Positions 33,317 through 42,988 of a DNA stretch of 64,000 nucleotides are shown here, one piece after another. The notes beneath the pieces are model-generated. The model was not told where the DNA came from and did no database searches. It saw only the letters and a program-made list of their open reading frames with translations. Positions within the stretch are counted from its first letter, which is position 1. The number at the start of each line of letters is the position of its first letter. The position numbers and the translations under genes are program-made. Where the stretch lies: NCBI GenBank assembly GCA_937974555.1, contig CALJKR010000031.1, forward strand, positions 5,738 to 69,737, given 5' to 3'. The DNA comes from an uncultured Flavobacteriales bacterium (GTDB lineage: Bacteria > Bacteroidota > Bacteroidia > Flavobacteriales_D > Sanyastnellaceae).

Positions 33317-35537
33317 AAAAGTTGAATTTGTAACTGATATAGACGTTTCGTCCTGGAGCATTGATTCCGCTGGCAAAAAGTCGATACTGTGTATCCAAAA
33401 TATTGTCAACGCCTAGCAATAGGTGTGCGTGTTCTCCGCAGCGATACTGTCCCTTGATGTTGAAGGTCATCCATGCTGGAGTTCCATCAGGAGTGGCATA
33501 ACTCTCATTGTCCTCTGCACCCAATCGGTATTGATCCAATTTTTTCCATCCTTGGAATTGGGTATTGAATTGAACCATCCATTTTTCTTGAATGAAAGAA
33601 ACAGCACCCATCGCCATCACCGGTGGAATATGATCCATGGGTGTTTCTTGATTGTCTTTTACAAATCTTCCTTTGGTGACATTGGCACTCCAATCCAAGC
33701 GCCAATGCAGATTCAACGCATTGGTCATATTGAACTGCGCACCGCGGATATATCCTTTGTCTTGGTTTTGCGCGGCGACGATGGGACTCATTTGACCATC
33801 ATAAACCACGCTGTCCAAGCCATTCAATGTGGTGGGCGCCGTGGCGATGAAGTTTGTCAACCAAGTGTTGTATGCGTTGATGGACCATTGCATTCTTGGG
33901 TTTTGGGTGTTGTGTCGAATGTTAATGTCCCAGGTGGTGGCTTGCTCTGGCTTCAATTGGGCATTGGGGACAATGACATTGCCTGCGCTGGTTTCAAAAA
34001 TCTTGCTCAGGTCATCGATGTTGGGAACGCGGTATCCCATGCTCAAGTTGCTGGAGAGGTTGTATTGGTTCCATTGATAGATCCATCCGATGGCGCCGGA
34101 ATACGTGGGTTGATTTTGATGAATTTCATTGCGAACGCCATCCACGGCATATCCCGAGAGGATGGTCGATTTTAAAGCAGAATATCCGGCACGACCACTG
34201 GCATGTATTTGCATTTTAGCATTCAAATGATGAACATAGTAAGCAAACGCTGATACTTGATTCATTGTGTTGATTCCGTTGGAATAACGGGTGTTTATTT
34301 CTCGGGTAGCACTGGTGATTTTGTTCACGGACTGTGAGGTGCTTTTTAAATCATTCCATTGCGCATCCACTCCGGCCTGCCATTCATTGTTGTTTTTTCT
34401 TTGATGAAGCCCCACGGTGGCAGAGGCCACTTGAACATTTTCAATGCGTCCATCCAACCAAGGATTGTTCAACTTTCTTGTATAACGGCTTTCCTCAATG
34501 GTTTGGTAGTTGAATTGTGCATCCAAGTCAATGTTCTTTCCAATGTTGTCATGGTGAAAAACATAGGAAACCAAGTTGCGGGTTTGTGGACCATAATACC
34601 AGTCGCCGTATTTCAATTGTCCGCCGCTCAGGTCGGTTAAACGATCATAACGGGGCACATTCGTACTATTGGAATGTTGGATATTCAAAGTGTGGTGCTG
34701 AAGTCCTTTTTGATATCCTATTTTCTCAATAAAATCATACTGCTTGTAACCGCTGTACTTTTGAATGGCATTGTTCTTATTGGCAACGAGTGAATCTTTG
34801 CTCCCTGTCCAAAGGGCATAGTAATCTCGAGTGCCCACGTTTTCTCTATAAAACCAATTTTTGGATTTCCCACTTCTTAAATCACCCCATTGATTGAATG
34901 TGAATGAAGTCCATGTACTCCAATTTTTATTTTGCAAGGCCACATCAAAATGTTGCGAGAACTCCTGTGACGCACTTCCTACACGGGTTTGAGAATTAAC
35001 CCGAATGGTCTCTGTTTCGGTAAAACGCAGTTGGTGCGTACTAAGCGCAATGACACCACCCAAGGCATCACTGCCATATAGATTGGAAGAAGGACCGTAC
35101 AGTACTTCAACGTCTTCCAGGGCGTTGACATCCAAGGTAATGATGTTCTGCAAATGTCCACCGCGGTAGATCAAGTTGTTCATTCTAACGCCATCCACAA
35201 CCAAAGAGATTCTATTGGCCTCAAGTCCACGAACAATGGGGCTTCCACCGCCCATTTGACTTTTTTGAACAAATACATTTCCATTTTTTTGGAGCAGATC
35301 TGCCGTAGTGGATGGTTGGTTGAATTGGATTTCTTTTGCCTGAATTTTCAAGACCTGAATCGGTACATCATTGTACTTTCGAATTTGTTTGGATGCCGAA
35401 AAGACCAATGGATTGGTATCTTCATTTTGTTGCAAAAGAAGAATAGTTTCGGTAGTATCAGACGCATTGTTTTTTTGTTGCGCGCCAACAACGAAATGTA
35501 CCAGGCAAATGCCCAGAGATAATATCGTTTTTTTCAT
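33315..35537 (-). CDS. TonB-dependent outer-membrane receptor
   Basis: 740 residues. Signal peptide 1-19. A plug domain is seen in residues 50-165 (STTADLLQKNGNVFVQKSQM, GGGSPIVRGLEANR, DGVRMNNLIYRGGH, DVEVLYGPSSNLYGSDALGG), and a 22-strand-type beta-barrel follows to the C-terminal Phe (NVYISYKFNF). It lacks the N-terminal carboxypeptidase-like domain of SusC proteins, so it resembles siderophore, heme or vitamin receptors; the plug sequence is close to hemoglobin/heme-type receptors. Ligand not decidable. Single gene. A Fur box is not evident. Confidence 0.93.
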   Translation of the reverse strand: MKKTILSLGICLVHFVVGAQQKNNASDTTETILLLQQNEDTNPLVFSASKQIRKYNDVPIQVLKIQAKEIQFNQPSTTADLLQKNGNVFVQKSQMGGGSPIVRGLEANRISLVVDGVRMNNLIYRGGHLQNIITLDVNALEDVEVLYGPSSNLYGSDALGGVIALSTHQLRFTETETIRVNSQTRVGSASQEFSQHFDVALQNKNWSTWTSFTFNQWGDLRSGKSKNWFYRENVGTRDYYALWTGSKDSLVANKNNAIQKYSGYKQYDFIEKIGYQKGLQHHTLNIQHSNSTNVPRYDRLTDLSGGQLKYGDWYYGPQTRNLVSYVFHHDNIGKNIDLDAQFNYQTIEESRYTRKLNNPWLDGRIENVQVASATVGLHQRKNNNEWQAGVDAQWNDLKSTSQSVNKITSATREINTRYSNGINTMNQVSAFAYYVHHLNAKMQIHASGRAGYSALKSTILSGYAVDGVRNEIHQNQPTYSGAIGWIYQWNQYNLSSNLSMGYRVPNIDDLSKIFETSAGNVIVPNAQLKPEQATTWDINIRHNTQNPRMQWSINAYNTWLTNFIATAPTTLNGLDSVVYDGQMSPIVAAQNQDKGYIRGAQFNMTNALNLHWRLDWSANVTKGRFVKDNQETPMDHIPPVMAMGAVSFIQEKWMVQFNTQFQGWKKLDQYRLGAEDNESYATPDGTPAWMTFNIKGQYRCGEHAHLLLGVDNILDTQYRLFASGINAPGRNVYISYKFNF

Positions 35538-35574
35538 ATTTAAGTGAATGGATTAATAAAAGATGGTGGATACA

Positions 35575-36111
35575 TCAATTACAAATCGGGGGCTTAAATA
35601 TGGATTCTAAAAAAGTGGATTTTATGTGGCAAACAGTGGATGGGAATGGGATCATTTCAATAGTTAGAGGATGAATAATCAAAAAGGAAAAAACATGCGT
35701 AGGCAAATATTTCCATCCCAAGGTGGAGAGGTCAAGCAAATTTTTATTGGATGAATGTTCAGGTAAACAGGGAATGAGGTCTTTGAATATATTTTCCCAT
35801 TTATCCGCTTTGGCCAAGACCCGCACTTGATTATTGTCCCAAGAAATTTCCTTGGTGTCATACCAAATGCCATCCACTTGAAATTCCTTTTTTTCTTCAG
35901 CATCCCTATGATTCCATTGAAGAGATGAAAACTGAAAAGTCTTCCATTGCGCAGCATTTCCCGTATGGGTCATTACCCATTGGTGTAATAACTTTTGTGT
36001 GCGCAGTGTCCATTGAAGATTAACGCCACCCATAATTACCAACAGGAGACATACGAAAACGGTTAATTTTTTAATTTTCTGATAGAGGAGCGGGAGCAAC
36101 ACCTTCCACAT
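35575..36111 (-). CDS. Small single-pass membrane protein of unknown function
   Basis: About 178 residues if it starts at MWKVLLPLLY (36111); earlier in-frame starts go further into the peptidase gene. One transmembrane helix near 16-35 (TVFVCLLLVIMGGVNL), then a soluble C-terminal part rich in Trp and Lys. The start overlaps the upstream D,D-carboxypeptidase gene by 41 bases in another frame, suggesting coupling. I do not recognise the family. The exact start is uncertain. Confidence 0.55.
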   Translation of the reverse strand: MWKVLLPLLYQKIKKLTVFVCLLLVIMGGVNLQWTLRTQKLLHQWVMTHTGNAAQWKTFQFSSLQWNHRDAEEKKEFQVDGIWYDTKEISWDNNQVRVLAKADKWENIFKDLIPCLPEHSSNKNLLDLSTLGWKYLPTHVFSFLIIHPLTIEMIPFPSTVCHIKSTFLESIFKPPICN

Positions 36112-36787
36112 ATTTCTGGATGATATTGATTTTTTCGGCTGTTTGCGCTCCCTTAAATCCATGAATGTCTGATGGTTTTGTGAGTGCAATATAGGTGCTT
36201 AAATAGTAACTAGACAATGGAAAAAACGACCAATGCCATTTTTCTTCTTGATAACCGCTGCGATCGGGATTCCCATCGTACGGTTGATAAAATCCATAGG
36301 ACGCTGCATGTTCTCTCAACCAATCGTATTCTTTTTTTCCCTTGCCTGTATTAAAATATGCGGGCTCCAAAGAATTGAGGTCAAAGTCAGTTCCCCAATG
36401 ATGACGGGATGTTCCTGGCATGGAACTGTATCTTAAAATCTTTTGTGCACAATCGACATCCCCAATTTTGGGATTTTTCTGATGTTCATTGTTCCACTTT
36501 CTTTCCCAAATGTTTTTTTGGGCTTCAAAGTTTCTGGATGCGCTGATGACTTTAAATACAACTCCTTCTTTTTGCGCTGCAGCAAACATTTTCTTCAATG
36601 AATCAATGACCTGGATTTGAAGATAGGCATCTTCCTTGGTGGTCATGTATTGCGGAAGGCGGGCAAATGATTGGTGCTTCGCATAATTCAATTTACCCAT
36701 CAGCAAAGATTCGTCAATCTCCTGTGCGGTGACTGATCGCATGAAAGGAAGAGAAATTCCAAAAATTAATATAATCAAAAGGCGCAT
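36071..36787 (-). CDS. D-alanyl-D-alanine carboxypeptidase, M15 family (VanY/LdcB-like)
   Basis: 238 residues. Signal peptide about 1-21 (..SVTAQE). Zinc ligands and catalytic residues: SRHHWGTDFD at 127-136 (H129, D136), and EKWHWSF at 182-188 (E182, H185). It trims D-Ala from peptidoglycan stem peptides in the periplasm. Its ATG overlaps the dnaE stop by one base (TGATG), so translation is coupled to dnaE, an odd functional pairing. Confidence 0.9.
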   Translation of the reverse strand: MRLLIILIFGISLPFMRSVTAQEIDESLLMGKLNYAKHQSFARLPQYMTTKEDAYLQIQVIDSLKKMFAAAQKEGVVFKVISASRNFEAQKNIWERKWNNEHQKNPKIGDVDCAQKILRYSSMPGTSRHHWGTDFDLNSLEPAYFNTGKGKKEYDWLREHAASYGFYQPYDGNPDRSGYQEEKWHWSFFPLSSYYLSTYIALTKPSDIHGFKGAQTAEKINIIQKYVEGVAPAPLSEN

Positions 36788-39700
36788 CAGTTTTCTGAAA
36801 TATAAAATTCGATATTGGGAATGGATTTCAGAAATTCCAACGTTTCATCTGTTATCGCGATTTTTGTTTTTGTCCCTGATGACAAATTAAAAGCATCATT
36901 TTCTGTAACAATTTTCATTCTCACTTGGGCTGAACCTGCTGGAGAAGGTTGAAGTTCTTTGTCCAAAAGGTCTACCAATTCATCGGTCACGAAAGCCTGG
37001 TGAATGGAGATATTCAGAAATTTCCCAAGCTTACTTCTCACTTCACTAAGTAAATCGATTCTACTTATTTTGAACTCAAGCTCTTCAGGGCCATTTTGAT
37101 CTTTTCTCTGCCATCGCGCTGCAACCTTACCCACCAAAATGACGGGGTAGTTGTCACTTAGAAAAGATTTTAATTTGATGTATTCTTCCCCAAATAAGCT
37201 GAATTCATGGGTTCCAGTGAAATCTTCTAAAGCAAATGATCCAAAAGGTTTTCCTGCTTTTGAAATTCTGTGCTGCACGTTTTTGATCATACCGGGTAAC
37301 TTGAGTTCTCTTCCTCTAACTACCTTTAAATCTTGCAGCAATTCCAAACCGCCTTTGGAGCAGAAATTATCAATTTCCATTTTGTAATCGTCCAAAGGAT
37401 GACCACTCAAAAAGATTCCAGCTACATCTTTTTCATGCGCCAACTGGGTAAATGTATCCCAAGGTTGATGTTGAGGAATGGATGGCTCTTGTATATCGTT
37501 GTCTTGTGTGTCACCAAATAGTGTAGCCATGGCATTGCTTTGATCGTCTCGACATGCGTTGCCGTACTTGATTAAAGTCTCAATAAACGTGGCGTTTTTC
37601 CCATCAGGGGTGAAGTATGCTGAACGTCCAATTCCAAATGAATCCATGGCTCCGCTCATGACCAAACCTTCGATGACGCGTTTGTTGCTTGTGCGTGCAT
37701 CCACTCTCTTCATGAAATCATAGACCGTGGCAAAGCTTCCTTTTTTTCTTTCGGCGACAATACTTTCTACGGCACTCTCTCCTACGCCTTTAACTGCGGC
37801 AAGTCCAAAACGAATTTCACCCTTGCTATTGACATTAAAAAAAGCATCAGACTCATTGACGTCTGGTCCCAAAACCGGTAGTTTGTTTTTCTTGCAATCT
37901 TGGATGAAGAAAGTCACTTGTTTTAAATCACTCAACGATCCAGTCATGGCGGCTGCCATATATTCTGCGGGGTAGTTGGCTTTTAAATAGCCGGTTTGGA
38001 AGGCAATCCATGCATAACATGTAGAATGCGACTTATTGAAAGCGTAACTTGCAAAGGCTTCCCAGTCGGTCCAAATTTTTTCTAATTTGTCTTTGGGATG
38101 TCCATTGCTTTGTGCACCATCCATGAATTGCCCTTTCATCTTATCCAACTCCTCTTTCAGTTTTTTACCCATGGCCTTTCTCAAGCTGTCGGCCTGGCCT
38201 TTGGTGAAGTTGGCTAATTTCTGCGAAAGCAACATCACCTGTTCCTGGTATACGGTGATACCATAGGTGTCTTTCAAATATTCTTCCATCTCAGGCAAGT
38301 CGTATTGGATGGGTTCGATACCATGCTTACGCTTGATGAAGGAGGGAATGTATTCCATGGGGCCTGGTCGATACAAGGCGTTCATGGCTATCAAGTCTTC
38401 GAATACAGTGGGTTTTAAATCCTTCAAATGCTTTTGCATGCCTGGACTTTCATATTGGAATATGCTGACCGTATCACCGCGTTGAAAGAGTTCAAATGTC
38501 TTGGCGTCATCCAAAGGGATGTTTTCAATATCGATGTCGATGCCGTGTTTTTCCTTGATTAGGCGCAGTGCATTTTTGATGATGGTTAGTGTCTTGAGTC
38601 CCAAAAAGTCCATCTTCAGCAAACCGGCCTTTTCTACAACGTCATTGTCAAATTGTGTGCACCACATGTCACTGTCTTTGGCAGTGGCAACGGGTACAAA
38701 CTGATCGATGGGACCTGGGGTGATGATGACACCACAGGCATGGATGCCCGTATTTCTAACAGAACCTTCCAGCATCGATGCTAATTTAACTACATCGCCC
38801 TCTGGTGAGGGATCGGTGGACAAGGATTGTAGTTTTTTGACGTTTTCTAAAAACTCGCGACCATAAGCTTTTTCCAATTCCTTGTGGTCTTTTTTGACAA
38901 TGTCCTTCAGTTTGGCGTTGTCTGGAATGAGTTTAGCAATTCTGTCTGTGTCACTCAACGGTAACTCCATCACACGTCCTGAATCTCGCATCGCTGACTT
39001 GGCCGCCATCGAGCCGTAGGTGATGATTTGCGCTACTGCATTTTTTGAATATTTGTTTCGAACATATTCAATGACTTTTCCTCTTCCTTCGTCATCAAAG
39101 TCAATATCGATATCGGGCATGCTAACACGCTCTGGATTCAAAAAACGCTCAAAAAGTAGGTCGTATTTGATGGGGTCGACATTGGTGATACCAATGCAAT
39201 ATGCAACGGCTGAACCTGCTGCAGAACCACGACCTGGACCAACACTTACTCCCATTTCGCGGGCTTTGTTACAGAAGTCCTGAACAATTAAAAAATAACC
39301 GGGATAGCCAGTATGTGCGATGGTTTTTAATTCAAAATCCAAACGCTCTTCAATGGCGGGAGTGATGTTGCCGTATCGACGTTTTGCGCCTTCAAAGGTG
39401 AGATGCCTAAGAAATGCGTTCTCCCCACGTTTCTTTCCATCCTTCTCATCTTCAGGATCAATGAACTCCTCGGGTATGTCAAATTTGGGAAGTAAGATGT
39501 CTCTGCCCAAAGAGTAATGTTCGCATCGCTCTGCAATCCGAACAGTCTCAGTTATGGCCTCTGGTAAATCTTTGAAAAGATTGGCCATTTCAGCGGGTGA
39601 CTTGATGTAAAACTCATCATTGGGAAATCCAAATCTGAATTCACGCCCTCGTTTACCAACATATTTTTTAGGTTTCGAAACCGATTCACCATCCTTTACG

Positions 39701-41085
39701 CATAGCAGTGCATCTTGGGCCTTGGCTTCCGATTTTTCAGTGTAATAGGTGTTGTTAGAGGCAAAGTAAGGCACATTGTATTTTTGACAGAACTTGAGCA
39801 AAGTGGAATTGACCACATCCTCTTCTTCGATCCCATGACGAATCAATTCAGCATAAAAATTTCCAGGGAAGTTTTCATTCCACCAAACAAAAGCTTCCTC
39901 AGCTTTTTCTTCTCCAACATTTAAAATAAGGTATGGAACCTCTCCCCATAATCCACCGGTGGTAACCAAAAGATCATCTTTGTATTGAAGGAGTGTTTCT
40001 TTGTCAATGCGGGGAACATAGTAAAATCCTTCAGTGAATGCGATACTGGACAACTTGGCCAAGTTGTGGTATCCGTTTTTGTTCAATGCCAACAAGACCG
40101 TGCTGAATCCATCATCTTTCGTTTCTTTGTTGTTTCTGTCTTTGCAAATATTTAATTCAGCTCCGATGATGGCTTTGAGTTGGGTTCCGTTTTTCTTGTT
40201 GGCTTTTTCAACTTCTTGATTAAATACAAACGCGGACATCATGTTGCCATGCTCCGTTATGGCAATGGCCGGTGATTCAATGGCAAAGGCTTTTTTGACG
40301 ATGGAAGAAATTTCACTGGTGCTTTGCAATACCGAGAATTGCGAATGCACATGCAAATGAACAAAGGGGAGGTTGGTTGAAACCTCGTTTTGGGATACCT
40401 CCTGCGCTGGGTTGTTGGTGTCTTTTGTGTCAACCTCGTTTGTGAAATTGCTGGCAGCTAGTTTCGGAGCTTGATATAAATATTTTTCAACCAACTTGCC
40501 TTCCTCGGTTACGATTACCTTGCGTTCAAGCATGGCAAAGAAGCTTCGGGTAGTGGCTTCCACATCGTAGGCAGCATCATGGGCTTCTTGCATGGGTTCT
40601 CCAAAAAGCTTGAGATACAATTCGCCCAAAGTGGGCCATTTGAATTTGCCACCTTTTCCTCCAGGAATGGCACAGAAATCTGTTCCCCATTCTTTGGTGT
40701 CCAGTTTTGAAAACCGAGTGAGGTCCATTTCAAATCCTGCACGAAGAAATTCTGCGCCCATGACATTGATGTCAAATTCAATGTTGTGACCAACAAGGTA
40801 TTTGGCTTTGGCAACGTCTTCCGCAAAAAGGGCGACTACCTCACCCAAATCTTGACCAACGGCATTGGCCTTTTCTGTTGTAATGCCATGCACCTTCACT
40901 GCGTTGAAAGGAATGCTAAATCCCTGTGGCTTGATGATGATGTTGTTGGCAGAAATCAACCGGCCATCACTCTCATGTAATTGCCATGCAATCTGCACGG
41001 CCCTGGGCCAATTTTCCAAGTCAGAGATGGGCGCGTTGTAATTCTGAGGTAGTCCGGTTGTCTCGGTGTCAAATATGATATACAT
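36787..41085 (-). CDS. dnaE: DNA polymerase III alpha subunit with N-terminal proofreading exonuclease
   Basis: 1432 residues, well above the roughly 1160 of E. coli DnaE. Residues 1-190 are a DnaQ-like DEDDh 3'-5' exonuclease with all five residues present: D6 and E8 (FDTETTG), D105 (GHNIEFDIN), H169 and D174 (EAHDAAYDVEAT). A linker precedes the PHP domain from 241 (FVHLHVHSQFS). The C-family polymerase core has GRGSAAGSAVAYCIG just before the catalytic MPDIDIDFDD at 656-665. An OB fold lies near 1260-1340. So polymerisation and proofreading are in one chain. No promoter identified. Confidence 0.96.
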   Translation of the reverse strand: MYIIFDTETTGLPQNYNAPISDLENWPRAVQIAWQLHESDGRLISANNIIIKPQGFSIPFNAVKVHGITTEKANAVGQDLGEVVALFAEDVAKAKYLVGHNIEFDINVMGAEFLRAGFEMDLTRFSKLDTKEWGTDFCAIPGGKGGKFKWPTLGELYLKLFGEPMQEAHDAAYDVEATTRSFFAMLERKVIVTEEGKLVEKYLYQAPKLAASNFTNEVDTKDTNNPAQEVSQNEVSTNLPFVHLHVHSQFSVLQSTSEISSIVKKAFAIESPAIAITEHGNMMSAFVFNQEVEKANKKNGTQLKAIIGAELNICKDRNNKETKDDGFSTVLLALNKNGYHNLAKLSSIAFTEGFYYVPRIDKETLLQYKDDLLVTTGGLWGEVPYLILNVGEEKAEEAFVWWNENFPGNFYAELIRHGIEEEDVVNSTLLKFCQKYNVPYFASNNTYYTEKSEAKAQDALLCVKDGESVSKPKKYVGKRGREFRFGFPNDEFYIKSPAEMANLFKDLPEAITETVRIAERCEHYSLGRDILLPKFDIPEEFIDPEDEKDGKKRGENAFLRHLTFEGAKRRYGNITPAIEERLDFELKTIAHTGYPGYFLIVQDFCNKAREMGVSVGPGRGSAAGSAVAYCIGITNVDPIKYDLLFERFLNPERVSMPDIDIDFDDEGRGKVIEYVRNKYSKNAVAQIITYGSMAAKSAMRDSGRVMELPLSDTDRIAKLIPDNAKLKDIVKKDHKELEKAYGREFLENVKKLQSLSTDPSPEGDVVKLASMLEGSVRNTGIHACGVIITPGPIDQFVPVATAKDSDMWCTQFDNDVVEKAGLLKMDFLGLKTLTIIKNALRLIKEKHGIDIDIENIPLDDAKTFELFQRGDTVSIFQYESPGMQKHLKDLKPTVFEDLIAMNALYRPGPMEYIPSFIKRKHGIEPIQYDLPEMEEYLKDTYGITVYQEQVMLLSQKLANFTKGQADSLRKAMGKKLKEELDKMKGQFMDGAQSNGHPKDKLEKIWTDWEAFASYAFNKSHSTCYAWIAFQTGYLKANYPAEYMAAAMTGSLSDLKQVTFFIQDCKKNKLPVLGPDVNESDAFFNVNSKGEIRFGLAAVKGVGESAVESIVAERKKGSFATVYDFMKRVDARTSNKRVIEGLVMSGAMDSFGIGRSAYFTPDGKNATFIETLIKYGNACRDDQSNAMATLFGDTQDNDIQEPSIPQHQPWDTFTQLAHEKDVAGIFLSGHPLDDYKMEIDNFCSKGGLELLQDLKVVRGRELKLPGMIKNVQHRISKAGKPFGSFALEDFTGTHEFSLFGEEYIKLKSFLSDNYPVILVGKVAARWQRKDQNGPEELEFKISRIDLLSEVRSKLGKFLNISIHQAFVTDELVDLLDKELQPSPAGSAQVRMKIVTENDAFNLSSGTKTKIAITDETLEFLKSIPNIEFYISEN

Positions 41086-41103
41086 GATGATGTCCTGTCT
41101 TTT

Positions 41104-42435
41104 TTAAATGCTTTGGCTTTTCCAATTTCCAAATTTCAAAAATGAAATGGAACAGATTCCCAGCACGATGAAGTAAAGATAATCTGCCATCCAAAGAATT
41201 GGCACTTCCCAAGTAGTGAATTTTACCATGGTGTATACAAACAAGGCATACACAATGGAAGTAATGACCTCTATCCAAAAACCGGCCATGGTGGAGCCAC
41301 TGCCTTCCACAATGGCCAATAGAATCGAAGTGAAACTATAAATAATCATGGCAGGCAAAATAATTTGCATGGTGGCCAAAGTCAATCGGATGGTTTCTGC
41401 ATCTTGGGTGAATTGTGATGCTATCCAATGGGGATATAGCCACAGGCCATGCGAGAGTAATAAGACACCACACAGATTCATCAGTCCCACTTTCCATGAG
41501 AGTTTTTTAATATCACTCCATCTTTCCTCAGCCATGAGTTGAGAGGTAAAGGTTCGGGTGGCAGATGAAAACCCCATTACACTTACCCAGGCCAGCATAT
41601 ACATATTGCGCACGATAAAAGCAGATTGCAATGACGCAGCACCGCGACTTTCGATCAAGGTGTAAAAAGCCATCCAAACCCCAAGAGCCAGTAACATCTG
41701 AAAGACAATGGGTAAACCCAATTTTAAAATAGCAAGTGTGTCTTTCCAATGCGGTTTCCAAAGCTTGTAGATGTGTTCTTTTCCCTTGCTTAAGCTGTAT
41801 GTGATGAGGAATAGTAATCCGCTCATTTCTGCAAGGGTAGTGGCCAACCCAGCACCATCAGAACCCATGGATGAAATTCCCAAACCGCCATAAATAAACC
41901 AATAATCCAATGCCACATTGCCCAATGACGTAATTAATAGGGTGTACAGAATTACCCTTGTTTTGGCAATTCCTGACCAATAGGCAAGTAAAATAGCCGT
42001 AGGCGTGTAAAACCAAAAACCCCACTGTCGGTATTGTAAAAAACCAAGCATGTATCTTCGAATCTCTTCGTTTCCGATATTCAATTCTAGAAATGGAGGA
42101 AGAGCAAACCGCAAAAATATCCATTGCAAAAGCGCAATGAATAATCCCAAGAACCAGCCATTGCGCAAGATGCCATTGATTTTTTCTTCAGTGCGGTCAC
42201 CAACCCTCCGGGCAACAATAATTTGAATAGCACTGGCTATTCCTGTCGTGATCATGCCTATGGTTATGTAAAACAAACCAACATAGGAAACTGCACTCAT
42301 GGCATTGCCATTGATTTGCGCAACAAAGAAGTTGTCTGTGAAAACAACAAAGAATTGAATGAATGCGCCAAGGCTCATGGGAAGAGCAACTTTAAAGAGT
42401 TGTGACGTTTTTATGGAGAGACTTGGCGAATTCAT
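41104..42435 (-). CDS. MATE-family efflux transporter
   Basis: 443 residues from MNSPSLSIKT at 42435; an upstream in-frame start at 42504 gives an unlikely leader. Twelve hydrophobic helices in two repeats, with the MATE-typical opening LFKVALPMSLGAFIQFF and the GDRTEEKINGILRNG loop. Exports cationic drugs or other organic compounds by Na+ or H+ antiport; some members have other cargo, so the substrate is open. Upstream of and 18 bases from dnaE in the same direction. Confidence 0.9.
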   Translation of the reverse strand: MNSPSLSIKTSQLFKVALPMSLGAFIQFFVVFTDNFFVAQINGNAMSAVSYVGLFYITIGMITTGIASAIQIIVARRVGDRTEEKINGILRNGWFLGLFIALLQWIFLRFALPPFLELNIGNEEIRRYMLGFLQYRQWGFWFYTPTAILLAYWSGIAKTRVILYTLLITSLGNVALDYWFIYGGLGISSMGSDGAGLATTLAEMSGLLFLITYSLSKGKEHIYKLWKPHWKDTLAILKLGLPIVFQMLLALGVWMAFYTLIESRGAASLQSAFIVRNMYMLAWVSVMGFSSATRTFTSQLMAEERWSDIKKLSWKVGLMNLCGVLLLSHGLWLYPHWIASQFTQDAETIRLTLATMQIILPAMIIYSFTSILLAIVEGSGSTMAGFWIEVITSIVYALFVYTMVKFTTWEVPILWMADYLYFIVLGICSISFLKFGNWKSQSI

Positions 42436-42540
42436 GGTATATGCAAACTTACGCTTTACGGGCTTAGAATGTCCATTTGTGCAACTTATAATCCCTGAAA
42501 CCATTGAAAATATTGGGAAATTGGCGGGGTGACGTCGTGG

Positions 42541-42572
42541 TTTTCAACAAAAACGGAGTTTTTTCAACAAAA
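42541..42572. repeat. Two 12-base direct repeats upstream of HU
   Basis: TTTTCAACAAAA occurs at 42541-42552 and again at 42561-42572, a period of exactly 20 bp (about two helical turns), 50-80 bases upstream of the HU -7 box. Could be a regulator site; nothing more can be said. Confidence 0.45.
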
Positions 42573-42619
42573 CGAACCGAAAATGCTTGCAGTACTTGCG
42601 ATTCAGAATTTTCTGCTTT

Positions 42620-42627
42620 TACATTTG
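42620..42627 (+). promoter_or_regulatory. -7 box of the HU gene
   Basis: TACATTTG, perfect -7 consensus, 38 bases before the ATG. A TTG at 42596-42598 lies 21 bp upstream and may serve as the -33 element. Confidence 0.55.
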
Positions 42628-42665
42628 TCTTGTTCACAACATTACTAACCTTAAAAAATAAAGAA

Positions 42666-42935
42666 ATGAACAAAGCAGAATTAATCGACGCAATCGCAGC
42701 TAACGCGAAATTGTCAAAGGCTGATGCTAAAAGAGCATTGGATGGTTTCATCGAAGTAACTACTAAAGCTTTGAAAAAAGGCGACCGTATCGGTTTAGTA
42801 GGTTTCGGTTCTTTCAGCGTTACTAAGCGCGCTGCTCGTATCGGTCGTAACCCACAGACTGGTAAAGAGATCAAAATCAAAGCTAAAAACGTTGTACGTT
42901 TCAAAGCTGGTTCTGAATTGGCTGCTAAAGTGTAA
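42666..42935 (+). CDS. hup: HU-type DNA-binding protein
   Basis: 89 residues from MNKAELIDAI at 42666. Typical HU/IHF length, dimeric beta-arm DNA-bending protein of the nucleoid. GFGSFSV at 47-53 and the Pro-tipped arm GRNPQTGKEI at 60-69 are conserved. A longer frame to 42504 runs through the promoter and is wrong. Codon use is strongly biased (GCT, AAA, CGT), as for a highly expressed gene. Followed by a strong terminator. Confidence 0.96.
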   Translation: MNKAELIDAIAANAKLSKADAKRALDGFIEVTTKALKKGDRIGLVGFGSFSVTKRAARIGRNPQTGKEIKIKAKNVVRFKAGSELAAKV

Positions 42936-42952
42936 TCCACTCAACAGTGAGA

Positions 42953-42983
42953 AAGCCGTTCCTTTGGGAGCGGCTTTTTTTTT
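42953..42983 (+). terminator. Rho-independent terminator of the HU gene
   Basis: Stem AAGCCGTTCC / GGAGCGGCTT (10 bp, one G-T pair), loop TTTG, then nine T's. It ends 6 bases before the next gene's start codon. Confidence 0.9.
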
Positions 42984-42988
42984 GCATC

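Noticed and set aside
33423..34175. Open frame of 250 codons on the plus strand inside the TonB-dependent receptor gene
   Set aside because: Antisense to a clear receptor; its translation has no domain pattern.
42504..42665. Long N-terminal extension of HU
   Set aside because: It contains the HU promoter and direct repeats, and HU proteins are about 90 residues.
42464..42940. Open frame of 158 codons on the minus strand over HU
   Set aside because: It is the antisense shadow of a highly biased coding sequence; no own promoter or recognisable domain.
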